Origin: Solen grandis
Taxonomy: Eukaryota; Mollusca; Bivalvia; Adapedonta; Solenidae
Reading direction: 5' to 3'
DNA: 64,000 bases
Assembly (NCBI GenBank): GCA_021229015.1
Contig: CM037783.1
Location: forward strand, 2,448,725-2,512,724
Below are positions 13,180 through 25,199 of this stretch, piece after piece (positions within the stretch are counted from its first letter, which is position 1; every line of letters begins with the position of its first letter). The notes beneath the pieces were generated by a model. The model made no database searches and was not told the origin of the DNA. It was given only the letters and a program-made list of their open reading frames with translations. The translations under genes were made by a program, and so were the position numbers.

Positions 13180-15660
13180 TCAGCGATACTTTCCAGCTAC
13201 TATGTAATCATCGTACGTTTAAATATTTTGCAATTCCTCAAGCAGTTATTTAAAATAATTGATTGTGCCAAGCGTAATTCATCGGTGGTGCTGTAGATGA
13301 CGGATCAATCAATATTAACCGTGATAGATGTTTTAACACTGCATCAACTTCTATCTAAATATGTTTGAATTTCGCGTAATCAATTTTCAAAACATACATT
13401 TGATTTTTTTCACGTCAAAATGCTTTTAAATCAAATATCTAAATGGACCAGTGTCTTTCAAGCGTCATTATTTATCTTATTTGTCCGAATTTAGGCTATC
13501 AGTGAGGGTCATAAATTGCAAGCTGCACAATGTTGTTTTCATGTACACAAGTGCAAGTTGAACAAGTAATTGTATATAATGTATAGTTATTGGGGGTCCA
13601 ATTCCGCTATTGTGTTGGCTGTCAATATCCAGTTCCAATATGCATCATTGTATATCAACATTAAACCACGTGGACAGAGAGATTGTAATGGAGAGTACAT
13701 AGGGGACACACAACTTCAGGAAACATCCGATGATATTCCCATTTCAAATATGGACTGTCTGAATAAAAGAACAATTCTTTCTATTTTATCTCTCCAGAAA
13801 ATGTAAAAGCAATTAGTTTGAAACAATTCTGTTGTTCTATTTCAAATTCTGAAACTTAATATGCTGTCCTCTGTTATTGTCTCGGCAATTTAGTATCAGA
13901 GTTAAATATTGTGTCGTGTGTGTATTGTATAAAGAACTAATATTAAGAAGAAGAAGAAGAAAAAAAAAACAGATTGCTTCTATAGACCCCCAAATAGAAA
14001 TATTTCGACGGTCTCTTCTTAATTCCCCAGAGTTCCGCCTCGGAAACACAATGAAACTATACCAGAACCATATTTTTTTCTTTGGTTTGTCGCGGCAGCG
14101 GATCGAACCCACGACCTCCCACTCACGAGGCGGACGCTCTAACCACTCGGTCACATGGGACGGTCATCGAATACTTGTGCCAAACATCTTTGCATCAAAT
14201 TTCTATAGCTGAGACGGCCCCCAGACTAACTGAGTACGTTCAGAATTAAATCTTTAACTGTTTTGATATCACTTAAAATTTTCCTTTCCAAATCAAACGA
14301 TTACAAAATTCTATATGACTGGCTTTACGGAAACGGATGCGTCCTGTGTGTTCAGGATACCATAATTTGGCGATAAAAAAGTCTTTCTCGAAAATATATA
14401 ACAATATGATCGTCTCTGATTATCATGAATGACAAGGGTAACAAGTAATTTGATTGGTTGACTAACTCCTCCCTCGAGTATCTCGTTCCCTCGACTTATC
14501 TCGTTCCCTCGACATAAAAAAGAGAAGTGCTTGTCACCTCTTTGCCACCGTAGGTAACTCAATGCCAACTTTGTTCAACTACATCCAAAGTCAATTTTCT
14601 CTATGGCAAGGATACAATGTCCGCATACACCCCCCACCCCTCCACCACACACACACACCTGCTATACCTGCGATGGCTGTAGAATACCTGCGGTGACCGT
14701 ACGGTCTTCCTAAGGCGAATCCCTATTCTTTACAGGCCGAATGGGTTGCCGTAGAATTATTGCGCGGAATTATCAGGAGAAAACTAGGTTAGTGTTGATT
14801 AAAAATTAGTTTATGCTGCAAGGCTTAGAAAAATAAACCGCGAGCATTGTTCAACTGACATTATGTTCAAAAGAAAAACATTAATACGCTGGTCATCAAT
14901 GCAACTGTATCGTGAAATTTTGTTATCAATAACTATAAGCTTATTTCTTAGGAAAGTAAGATTTAAAGGGAAGGCACGACTGTCACGTTTTCATTTTACT
15001 CAGTTTATATAGAATACATCTCATGCTTTTTTTTAAATAAGTGTGCATGCATTAGAGTCGGAACCTCAACTAAATATATTATAATTTATGCCCACTGCAA
15101 TATCACAAACGTGCGGGATGCCGAAAGAACACCGTGACAGCTTTGTCACAAAAGTACGGTTAACCTACTTTCGCCGTATATACGCCGTACGGCAAGCGTG
15201 CGTCATCACTTTAAGGCTGTAGGTTATTACATGTGTAAGCACAAACAAAATATTATAATTAAATAGTGAATATCAATAGCTTACGAAAAGAAAAAATGCT
15301 ACTTGTCGCTAAGTGAAACTTAAATAACAGTTAATTTTAAAAAAAGTACAGATTGATTCAGTCGGATACACAGAGTTAGATGTACTCGAATTGATCTGTA
15401 TCATGAAAGTACGAGTACCATGTGTTCCCAATGTGATTATATTGTACAATAAACGCACATGCGTATTGGATGCAAACCAAAATATTATATTAGACAGAGT
15501 CAAATAAGTCTAGAAATCAAATTTAGTTATGAGCAATTGCTCATGGTTTATATGCTGTATGTTGAAGTTTTAAATATGCATACGATTTAAATCTGTTGAC
15601 TAAACAATCTTTTCAATAATTCTTTGCATTTCATCAGAGAGATAAAAAATGACGTTTTCT
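13180..15660 (+). repeat. Duplicated block C (paralogue of 22.47-23.96 kb)
   Basis: Several stretches align in the same order and orientation with block D. The clearest is 13190-13350 (landmarks TATGTAATCATCGT and CAAGCGTAATTCATCGG) against 22480-22640. Others are 13530-13610 against 22800-22880, 15290-15450 against 23560-23760, and 15610-15650 against 23930-23960. Similarity between them is moderate, with many indels; block C also holds the SINE at 13.95-14.16 kb and extra sequence around 14.2-15.2 kb. No intact gene is visible in either copy. The edges are approximate. Confidence 0.6.
13945..14163 (-). mobile_element. tRNA-derived SINE with (TTC)n tail, minus strand
   Basis: On the minus strand the head reads GTGACCGAGTGGTTAGAGCG (A box) and GGTTCGATCC (perfect B box), followed by a body and ending in a TTC-repeat and T-rich tail at about 13946-13970. 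The two ~105-codon open frames crossing this element on opposite strands are by-products of it, not genes. Confidence 0.85.
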
Positions 15661-16169
15661 ACAGATGTAATCAAATTGACATATTGGCTATCCAGTAGCA
15701 ACAGTGGGATGCAAGGTAGTCAAGGGTTGACATGATTTACATTAACACACTATTAGTTTTGTTTTGCGATACTGTTTGTAAGGATTTGGCAAGCCATGAA
15801 TGGTAAATGCATGGTAAATTTACTAGTGATCAAAGCTAGAGAGATGTATTAAGTACCAACTTAGCTCTCCATGCATCTCATATTTGAAATCTGTAGAGTA
15901 ACAATAAAAACATAATTATATACACAAGTTGATGCGGTGTGAAAAATGTTTTATCTATCCTTATAAATATGTTCATACTGTGTTACCATGTTTCGACCTA
16001 ATAATGGTATCTAATAAAATTAGTATGAGTATTAATAAAGGTCAGTAACTATATGATGATCGCATCGATCTAAATATAACTTAAGATAGTATTGTTTTAT
16101 TGGTCGACCATTATTCTGCATTTAACAAATATTCGTTATTGTGCCAAAGGAATTGTTTCTATAACTTAT

Positions 16170-16324
16170 GGTAAAGTCCCTGTAATGGTTCCGCTATGTC
16201 TTGGACCACTTAACATCTACCAAAGATAACCAAGGAATCGTAATGAAACAATAGGAAACCTTGGTTGTCTCCGTGAAAGGCCATGAAGTTCGAGATGTAG
16301 CGGAACCATTACAGGGACTTTACC
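16170..16324. mobile_element. MITE with 27-bp perfect terminal inverted repeats
   Basis: The left end GGTAAAGTCCCTGTAATGGT (continuing TCCGCTA) is repeated as a perfect inverted copy at the right end, 27 bp in all. Complementarity continues imperfectly for about 10 more bases, and an inner AACCAAGG/CCTTGGTT pair is also present. Flanks are TTAT on the left and TTAA on the right, compatible with a TTAA target duplication that has mutated once. Length is 155 bp with no coding capacity. Confidence 0.88.
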
Positions 16325-16329
16325 TTAAG

Positions 16330-19300
16330 AACAGTTATTATCCACTACTTCAGGCAAGAACGACTGAATCGTTCTCGGCTTGAAGTACATTGTAATGAAA
16401 TATTAAACGGAAAGAAAACAAAATGTAAAAACATAATAAATCAAATGTGTTGTTTTGTGCCGAAATGGAGAAAGTTTATCTAGTTTTGCTAGAAAACCGA
16501 GGAGCCGAGCTTTTAGCGTAACCGGATAACCTTTCCCAATCTCGGCATACACCATATATTTCTTTATCTGTTAGAATGAATTAAAATCAAATTAAATTGT
16601 CTGAGGAGGAAATCAAGTGAATAAAAACTTAAAATATGTACAGAAGTAGACATCAAGACATGTTTCGTTTCCTTTTTACAATATAATACCAGTTAGGTCT
16701 GATATGAATCAGAAGCCGCTAGACGAGGCTTTTAGGTTTCGTGAATTCCATGATTAATGTAGTCTTAAGTCAAATTTGATGATTTTTTAAAATCGTTTTT
16801 CAAAATGTAATTACCAATGATTGTTTATATAAGAAACGAATGTCAGTTTTGGCGTTGCCAAGCATCTAGAATGCACTAGTAAAATTGTTAATTATTCAAG
16901 AATCATGGCCAGCGTCACTGGACAGTACCGAACAAGTAACCAGTTTTTATTCTATACAAAGAAGGGAGTATTCCTGGTTAAATATTTTTTTAAATAACCA
17001 TACCATTTACGGTTTCATTATTTACAAGTTCCTGTGCCACATGTGTATCAATAAATCGGTCTTTATTATCAAACTATCAAATCAGTTTGATATCTGATTA
17101 TTAAATTAATTGACAAATGATCTATTTGTAGCTTATCTCACTGACATTTAGGGACGACTTTAGAGGATTCAGTGAGCTTCCAGATGCTTCTCTTGAATAT
17201 ATATGTCTGATTCATGAGACAGACGAAATCTCGAGAAACCTATACTTTTACTTAATGCAAATTGAAAGTACCTAGTCATGTATGTTGTATTAGATGATTA
17301 ATGTGTTTTCACCATGATAGATATTAAATGTCGACAATCACGTTTATATATCATATCTAATTGCATAGAAAATTACTTATGTAATTTTAGATGTATGGCT
17401 GAATTTAGGCAGCATATATTTAACTTTTAAACTAATGTTAAGAGCATTTAACAATTTTAAATGCACTATCATGTCCATTATGTCAATGTCAAATCATGAT
17501 TAAGGTGACAATAAATTAAATTAAAAACAGGAGTATTTGGCAATTATTACATAGTCGGAAAGAACTAAATTACGGTGTCAGAATATCATATGTGATAACA
17601 GATATATAACATTACGTATGTAATGAGAGAAACCTTATATATATGACTATTTATTTAGGAAATGCAAGATAATAATTTGAAAATGATGTTCGGACGATTC
17701 CCTGGGGATTCAAAGCGCACAATGCGCTAAGAGACTGTCGGCAGGATTTACATGATGAATAATAATAATAATTATAAGCGTTTAAGAAGGGTTGAATTTG
17801 ACTGAGAAAAAAGTCCCTTGAGAAAAAAACAAAAAAAAACTCGACACGTTTTCCTGCAACTCTAGTTACTAGTACTTGCTGTTTGTTTTATGTTAATCCC
17901 GCCAACAGCCTTTCAGTTTTTTTGGCGCTTTGAATTTAAATTTCATACCTAAGAAGCAATCGTAATGAGTTAATACGCTACTGAGCGCGGAGTGATATAG
18001 TGCGGTGAAAATAGCTGTGGAAATGATGCAAATTAGAAATGCCTAATGAGAGACCATAAAAACTTTAAAAGGATTGATAGGGCCTCAAATTGCTGACAAA
18101 CTCAAATATAATTGTTTTTCCATACAAACCATCATAAATGACTTATACATCATTATATATGTTTGAAGTAGTATATTTAATTGTAACCTCGTTATCATAT
18201 TAAAATTAATAAAAGAAGTCAGAATCATGGATGACAAAATAGTTGCAATCGATAATTAGACGCAAATCCTTCATTGTTTTGTATGCTTAGTACTCAACAC
18301 ACTGATTTCGCCTTAAATATTTTTACAACTGAAACTGATATCTCTACTTATTTTATTCACGACCTATGTAGACAATGCGATCATCAAATCATCTTAGAGT
18401 AGTAACAAGCGTTGTTTATGATAAACCTTTTGATAAATACATGTAATAATGTAAGAATACATCTATGAAACCGATATGTAAGTAACCTAGGAATCTGCTT
18501 TGATTCAAAAAGGAAGTTCCTTTCCAGAACACTATTACTCCAATTTACTCTAAATTTAGAGCAGAAACCTAGGTTTCAATTAAACCACCACAATAGATAA
18601 ATTCACATGCAGTCAGTTATATTAATAACGATTGTTTTGATTTCAGTGATAAATTTATGTATTCACGAAAAAAAGAAAGAAAAAAAAGAAGAATAAAACC
18701 GTTACATGCATTTTTAAAGCTATTAAGGATCTTAGGATCAAAAATTCGGAGCGCATTAACATGGTTTGATTTGCAATTCAAGCGAATTTGTTTAACTAAA
18801 CTTAAAACAAACACATTATATTCTTGAAACATGAGATTCACTAGGGAAACACTCCAATATTCAAATCCTAGCCTTTCAGTAGTGCATGGTTGGCCTGACA
18901 TTCCACAGGGCTCACGTACAAGATGATGGAGATTGTAAAAGCAATCATTAGCATATCCCTATTTTTCCTGTTGAATCAGACTCGCCATTTTCTCTACGTA
19001 CATAATCACAAGTACATAAGTAAGTACATACGTACATAACATAAGTACATAACTCGTCATTATCTCGTACATAATCATAATCTAAGTACAAACTACTAAC
19101 ATCAGATTATTTACCATACGTCTTTTTTATAGCGATATGGTTTGGACACATGATTAAGATATCTTAATATTTAGTATAATCTCAAATGGAGTTACATGTA
19201 TTTATGTTTAACATTGATATACATGGTGGATGATCAAGTTTTGGACGTATTGGTGACGTCTGAGCCCTAAAGAAGACCAAAAAAAAAAAGAAATTGCATA

Positions 19301-20410
19301 CTCTAAAAGAAAGTTTCAAGGCAAGCATGGAAATGATAATGAAAACTTCATATAACTTCAAATAACAAAATTCGATGAAATTTTAGAAACAGACGTGGAG
19401 AAGTCTTAATGCAATTAATGCAAATGTCGCACATATATCGTAGTCTATGTATCTCCTATGTCTCTGAAACCATTGTATCCTTATATATATATTTAATGAT
19501 TTATTGCATATTATGAACTTTTGAATATTTGTGCTTTCACATTCTAATACTGTCTAAGCTTATGATAAATTAAAGGTTCTTTGCTTAATGATTTAATTAC
19601 TGGTTGGCGGGCATTTTCACCCTGATGACACTGGTCATAAAGACGCCATTTACGTAATAGAATATTTAAATAGTTTTCCGACGTATCTTACAAAATCAAA
19701 GATTGGATTGTGTTTTGAGTATGGGTTAATGGTAACTCACTGACATCATTTTATCCTAGCCGCGTCAATCGTTTAAATTAAACTCAAATAGAGTATCGAT
19801 ATAAATCTTGGAGGGATATAACCTTAGAATGCATTTCATTAAAGTCTAAAAATTGTAAACGGGTGTTTAAAGGTTTTAAGAAAATCAATTTCAGGGTCAT
19901 ACCAAAAATTCGTGTCTGTTCAGTGTTGTATATCGTTTGTATTACGATATTTATTTTATTAAAATCTGCGACGCCACTATGTTTTTAGTCTTAACAAAAG
20001 GCTAAGTTCCCCCCGACTATTAGTCAGCCTATAATACAACACACACACACATTGATGTGCCCATTTAATTCCTGCTGTAAATAAAATCGGCAGCACGAAT
20101 GTCATTTGATTCCTATTAATGGGGTTTCACAAACTGTATATAACTCCCCCCACTTTTGGTATTTAGGCAGTTTATAGTCATACCTAGGTCAACTATATAA
20201 CAGTTTCACAAATGAAATACACTTGTCCTTTTGAGTAAAGTAAGTTGATCGTTCACCATGATGTGATTAACTCTTCACTATTCAATGCTTTATTGCCTGA
20301 AACAATAATACATCTTCATAGCAAAACAAAATAAATAGCATGTTCACCATGTGCTTCGATTGGATAAGCCGGTTTATGTAAACAGGTTTAATTGACAAAG
20401 AAACTCTCGG
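16330..20410. other. Intergenic stretch, no gene seen
   Basis: AT-rich DNA with scattered short simple repeats. Open frames at 16885-17097 and 18617-18901 lack domains, and the second includes a long Phe/Leu-rich run from an AAAGAAA tract. I found nothing to support as a gene. Confidence 0.5.
18998..19090. repeat. Degenerate AGTACATA short tandem repeat
   Basis: The motif GTACATA, often as AAGTACATAA, recurs about eight times within 90 bp with irregular spacing. Confidence 0.7.
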
Positions 20411-20413
20411 TTG

Positions 20414-20624
20414 CATTGTGAGTCATGTAATTACTACAAGAAATCTTCCATGGGCAAATATAATCAACACCCTGCACTGGCCATCAAAAACACCAGATTT
20501 AAAACCACAGAGAGACTCAGCATGGGAATCTATTCAGGGCAAAATCCACCATACAATCTGTAGGAGTTTCGAGGCAAAGCTCACACAAAGAATGGAACAC
20601 TATTTAGAAGTATATGTAGTTTAA
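20414..20624 (+). pseudogene. Tc1/mariner-like transposase, C-terminal remnant
   Basis: About 68 codons resemble the C-terminal end of the Tc1-type DDE transposase catalytic domain: a SHVITTRN-like stretch, then LHWPSKTPDLKP, matching the family pattern WPxxSPDLNPIE, then AWESIQGKIHH and a basic tail. The third catalytic acid of the DDE/D triad normally lies in NPIE. Here that position reads KPQR, so the site is lost. The N-terminal DNA-binding domain and the first two catalytic residues are absent upstream, and no terminal inverted repeats were found. It is a dead fragment of a DNA transposon. Confidence 0.7.
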
Positions 20625-20629
20625 TAAGA

Positions 20630-22465
20630 AATGAATACTCAACAGAGATTGCATATTTCATTGTAATGTTTTATTTTGTTTTTAAATATACATTTTTAAA
20701 TGATTATACCACCGGCATGTTTAAAGCGGTTTGCAAGTTCTTTTGATATTTTCCACATAAATTTAATTTGCATTGCTATTATTGAAAGATACGTGTAACA
20801 TATAAAAAATCGTCCATGAATCACTGTCAATTTCAATGGTAAGATTTCGGCTCTTTGACATGACGTCAGAACGACAACATCCATATGTATGCACATGGTG
20901 TTTTAATGAAGCATTATGCGTTTTGTTTTAGTATAGATGCATTTAATTTCCTTATGAAAACGTCGGAATACAGTACAGAGGTAAGCATCTGTTTCGAACA
21001 GAGCTATACTATGGAGCACTTATTACAATAGCGAATGTAGAATTAGATATTACTGAGTAAAATATCGGGGGATTCCACTCCAGCACTTTCTTAGCTAAAG
21101 TCAATATTCACTTCCGATACGTATTAATGCATATTAACATTTCATCACATAGGCAAAGGAAATGTTCTTGAGTGCACATTTCGGAAACAACATTTCAGGG
21201 AATCTTTTGCATTTTACAGGAATGTTTAAAATACAGTAGTAAACATATATCGAATTTAACCAATGAAATCGTATGTAACGTCCTATCACTAATGTCATAT
21301 ATATATAAACAAAGTGATAGACTATTTTTATTCACTCTGTTCGTATCAGAGAAATATCTTGCGGCCCCATGAAACATTGTTTAAGCACCACAGTCGGTAC
21401 TTTTGCCGACTGACCAATCCAAGGCAGTAACTGTTTGTATTTCTTATGTAATGTCCTGTCTCCGTTTTTGTTTTTCCTTTGTGTGTGTGTTGATTTTTAC
21501 CCTATGCTTACATATTTCGTTTTTAGTTAGTTCATTTTTAATATATGTGGGATTTCTCTGAGGACCTTTTCGCCGCTGGGCCGCTTGGCCGCTGTATTAA
21601 CGCCGCCAGGTCACTTGGCCGCTAACTTCACGAATATTCGTGTTGTCATTTCTTTTTGCCATTAATTAATTCGTTATATTATACTTATGTCGTCATTATT
21701 CATTGTTTTATTTTGTTTTCAGTCGTGAAATATTGAATTACCATATTAATGAGTGTGGAGGGTTGGAAATGTTGACCACGCGGTTTGGATATCAAATGAT
21801 ACTTTCATTTTACTTGCTTGTCTTGTTGATTTTAAAACATCAAGGTTATGCCAAAACCTGTATTATAGAGTTTGCTTATCGAATAAAATGGGTAGCATGA
21901 ATGTTTTCACAATAAAGGATGAGACGTTGACTTGTATCTCTGCAAAAAATTATTGACATTTGATTTTACATACTAAAATAAGTCATGTTCTCATAATTAT
22001 TTACACATGCTGAATGAAATATTTATTCGATAGTCAACCAACCGAGTTTATTGAAAACTTTAAGGAAAAAAAATTTCAAATAAAAGTTTCTTAACCCGAT
22101 ATTTAGGTTCACTTTCAATGCAACCTCAACGTCATGCACATTATCAATGACACACTTGTTTTTTGGTTACGGGTAACTGATGTTTATAGACGGTCACTAT
22201 AGACAGAAATGTGTTTTCAAATATCTGCACAGATTTACTGTAACAGTGGTGTCGTCGAAAAGTGTCTAATGCCATATGGTAATGTGTCTAGAGGTTGCGA
22301 CATCCCAGGCTTGACTGATCTTATTTAATCATAGTCTAGAAAAAATGCCCATCATGAGATATGTCTGCAAGTCTCTTTTAGAATTTTTATTACACTTAAT
22401 CCCCCTAGTAAAGCCTTAATGTAAGGGTGGGCAGCTAACATAATGTGTTAGGGGCTTTACATTTC
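20630..22465. other. Intergenic stretch with a small GCCGCT cluster
   Basis: Mostly featureless. At about 21570-21635 a locally GC-rich segment repeats GGCCGCT and GCCGC in short tandem fashion. A small CAGTCGG/CCGACTG hairpin lies near 21391. Overlapping frames at 21172-21377 and 21703-21956 look like chance. Confidence 0.5.
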
Positions 22466-22469
22466 ATGA

Positions 22470-23960
22470 TACATTCTTACTTCCATGTAATCATCGTTTG
22501 TTTTTTTTGGTATGTAAGTCCTCTAAGTATTGTATGAAATAATCAATTTTGTCGAGCGTAATTCAGCGTTGGCACTGTATATGACAGGTCAGTTAATGTT
22601 AGTTGCAATAAATGTATTGATACTGTATCTGTATGTTAGAAAATTAAAATTATGTATATGGAAGTAATTGTTTAAACATTTTTTTCCAGTCAATTCGCAA
22701 TGTTTGTTAAAGTCTTGATTTAATTAAGCGATATGTTTGAAGAAATGAAATCCAAAAACTAGAAAAGAAAGGGCTGTTTCATGCAGTGTATATATTATCA
22801 AAGATTACACGTTGTGCAAAATTTCATTTTTGTACAACTGCGTTTGCAGAACATGCTTTTACATATAATGAATTCATTATTTGGGTGATCCGATTGCACG
22901 ACAAGTGCGGTTTCAGTCAGTAACATATAAGTTCTTTTGTCTTTTATTGCTACACTAATGATCTACTTCTTTTCAAACAATATATGTGGTAAATTATAGA
23001 AATAAATTAAAAAATTCATATTATTCCTGTTTAAATGTGTTGTAAGGTCAACTGGGGATGGTTTTCCGATCCCTTTTGAACTATTACGAGATCAAATTAC
23101 GAGGTAATAAACGGGGATACCAATATAGGGGCCTCAAAAAAAGGTATGAACAATTCACCTTTTCAAACATTGAAGCTAAATAAATGATATCTGCGTAAAT
23201 ATACAATTACAAAACGGCCGGTGGCCGAGAGGATAAAGTCGCTGACTTAGCTCTCAATCAGCCCTTCACCGCGTGGATTTGAATCCCGGCAAGGTCTTTC
23301 GGATTTTCATGCGAGGAAACCTTCTAGCTGGTTGTTCTACCCGGATGCCTCCGTGCATTCGGGGTCTTCCTCCACCTGTAATTAGCTGGGCGTCGCTATA
23401 TGACTGAAGTCTTGACTGGTACGTGTTTGTTTAAATATTCAATATATGTTTAAACTAATTTTATTTTCAGTTTAATTCAGTAGATTTAGGGGTGTTTTTT
23501 TGTATTTTAACAAACAACTAAAACTAATAAATACCTAAAATCAATACATTTCTAAAAGTATCGTCACTTGCCCTAAGCGTAACAGATTACGTTTAACGCC
23601 CACCAGTAAGGCCGGCATGTGTACTCTAATTAATAATTCTTTTACATAACATCCATATTCATTCAGTCTGATTAATGAAGTTAAATGCAACATAAAAGTT
23701 GGTGTATTGATCTGCAATATGAGAGTACTCTGGTACTTCAAGTATAATTATGTTTTAGGTAAACGTAATGACTGGTAAAAACAGTTTGTGAGGCAGTCTC
23801 TTAATAACAATCCGAGATATTGCATTCAGTAATGAGCAGTTTGGCATGGTATATCTGATATATATACAGGTTTCACGAAATCAGATAATTTCAATTAGTT
23901 TCCTAAAGGAACTCTTGATACCAAATCCTTGCATTACACCAGAGAGATAAAATCAATTAA
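22470..23960 (+). repeat. Duplicated block D (paralogue of 13.18-15.66 kb)
   Basis: Second member of the C/D pair. The landmark GAGCGTAATTCAGCGTTGG matches CAAGCGTAATTCATCGGTGG in block C, and the flanks align over several hundred bases in the same order. It carries its own SINE (23216-23430), which block C lacks at the matching place. Confidence 0.6.
23216..23430 (+). mobile_element. tRNA-derived SINE, family 1, plus strand
   Basis: Head GTGGCCGAGAGGATAAAGTC (A box) and GATTTGAATCCCGG (B box), then the conserved body with GAGGAAACCTTC, CCCGGATGCCTCCGTGCATT, GGGGTCTTCCTCCACCTGTA and ATTAGCTGGGCGTCGCTATA. The same family occurs at 26959-27209, 27492-27755 and 52837-53085, with a 3' fragment at 63428. 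Confidence 0.9.
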
Positions 23961-24329
23961 GTTTATCTAGCTGGGTTGTTTCCTGTTTACAATCTGTGTA
24001 GTTCCCAAATCTGATATAATCTTATGTCAAATTTATTTTAAAAATTGATATAAAAACAATGCTGAAAAATAAACTGAAAATCGATTTCGGTGTTTTCAAG
24101 AAATCGTGAAAACATTTGTTAAATCGGCAGTTTACCCAAGATACACTGGCAATTACTTTTATTGCTCAAATATTATCCCCAGCAGTGTTAATTCTTGACA
24201 CACTGTGTCCCATTTCAATGTAATATACCCCAATATTATTAAACTATTTACTGCTTTTTATATAAATTTTATATATTCATTAAAACATGTGTCACTTATA
24301 TGTCGTTTCTTTATAGTGGATGAAATTTA

Positions 24330-24800
24330 GTTATCTGAGATCAATGATTAACAGGTTGTCCAATGATTTATTTAATATTGCTTTCCACACATGTATTAGC
24401 TGGCATTTAAAAGACATCCATGGATATCCAAACTGGTCTTACAACGTGGAAAATATGAAAGTTCCAAGAAAGCCCAGTTTAATCTCCACTGGTTACCAAT
24501 CAAAGCCCGCATACATTTCAAAACTCTTTGCTTTATGTATCACTGCTCTGTGGGAAATGCTCCATTTTATCTCAGTGAACTTTTAACAAAAAAAAAAAAA
24601 AAAACTCCAAAAAGAGTGGGATTACGATCCTCGGACACTGCAGAATTGTTATATGTCGTTCCATTTAACTAACGAAAAACATTTTATGATAGAAGTTTTA
24701 GTACTGTAGGTCCAAGTCTTTGGAATCAACTTCCATTGACCATCAGACAGTCGACAAATACAAACAAGTTTCAAAAAAAGGTTTCCTTGTATCTGGTCGT
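24330..24800 (+). pseudogene. CR1/L2-like LINE, C-terminal fragment
   Basis: In one frame at about 24477-24586 the DNA encodes FNLHWLPIKARIHFKTLCF and a CSVGNAPFYLSELL-like stretch. In another frame at about 24640-24780 it encodes LRSSDTAEL, then TVGPSLWNQLPLTIRQSTN and KFQKKV. Both are typical of the C-terminal end of CR1/L2-type non-LTR retrotransposon proteins (HWLPIxxRI..., FSxxxPxLWNSLPxxIR). A run of A at about 24586-24603 and frame changes separate the parts. The reverse transcriptase and endonuclease are absent. Fragment of a 5'-truncated or decayed element. Confidence 0.75.
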
Positions 24801-24852
24801 TTAAACGGTAATAACATTCATTTGACACTACAATTAAATTTACTTACAACTG

Positions 24853-25194
24853 TCAGTTTCGACGACTTTTGTCGCCATCATCAGAGATTCTACTGATATC
24901 GACTACTTCAACAGTTGCCTTGGCAACATTCGGGTCCCAAATGTGCGAGGGTCTGGATGGAGAAACAAATAGACAGTAAGAAATACAACAAAAGGGCATG
25001 GAAAGTTTAGAAAGAACAAAACGAGAACATAAGAAAGGTTTGTCGGAGTGAGCAAACTGTGTTCCCACAAATCGCCTTGTCAGAACTTTACTTGTAATGT
25101 ACACCCTTTGGACAAAATTGAAAACAAATGTGTAGTTGTGTACTCTATCCCGTGTAAACATTTGACCAAGTACATGTATACATAGGGGAAACAA
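24853..25194 (-). other. Open frame of 113 codons, unrecognised
   Basis: A 113-codon frame on the minus strand. Only its last ~35 residues look protein-like, ending PNVAKATVEVVDISRISDDG followed by DKSRRN. The stretch with CTGATGATGGCGACAAAAG resembles sequence often seen at the ends of repetitive elements, so a repeat-derived origin is as likely as a gene. The N-terminal two thirds is Phe/Val/Cys-rich without a domain. I make no functional call. Confidence 0.2.
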
Positions 25195-25199
25195 GTAGA

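Noticed and set aside
13837..14212. Two overlapping frames of more than 100 codons on opposite strands
   Set aside because: Both run through the SINE at 13945-14163 and its TTC tail.
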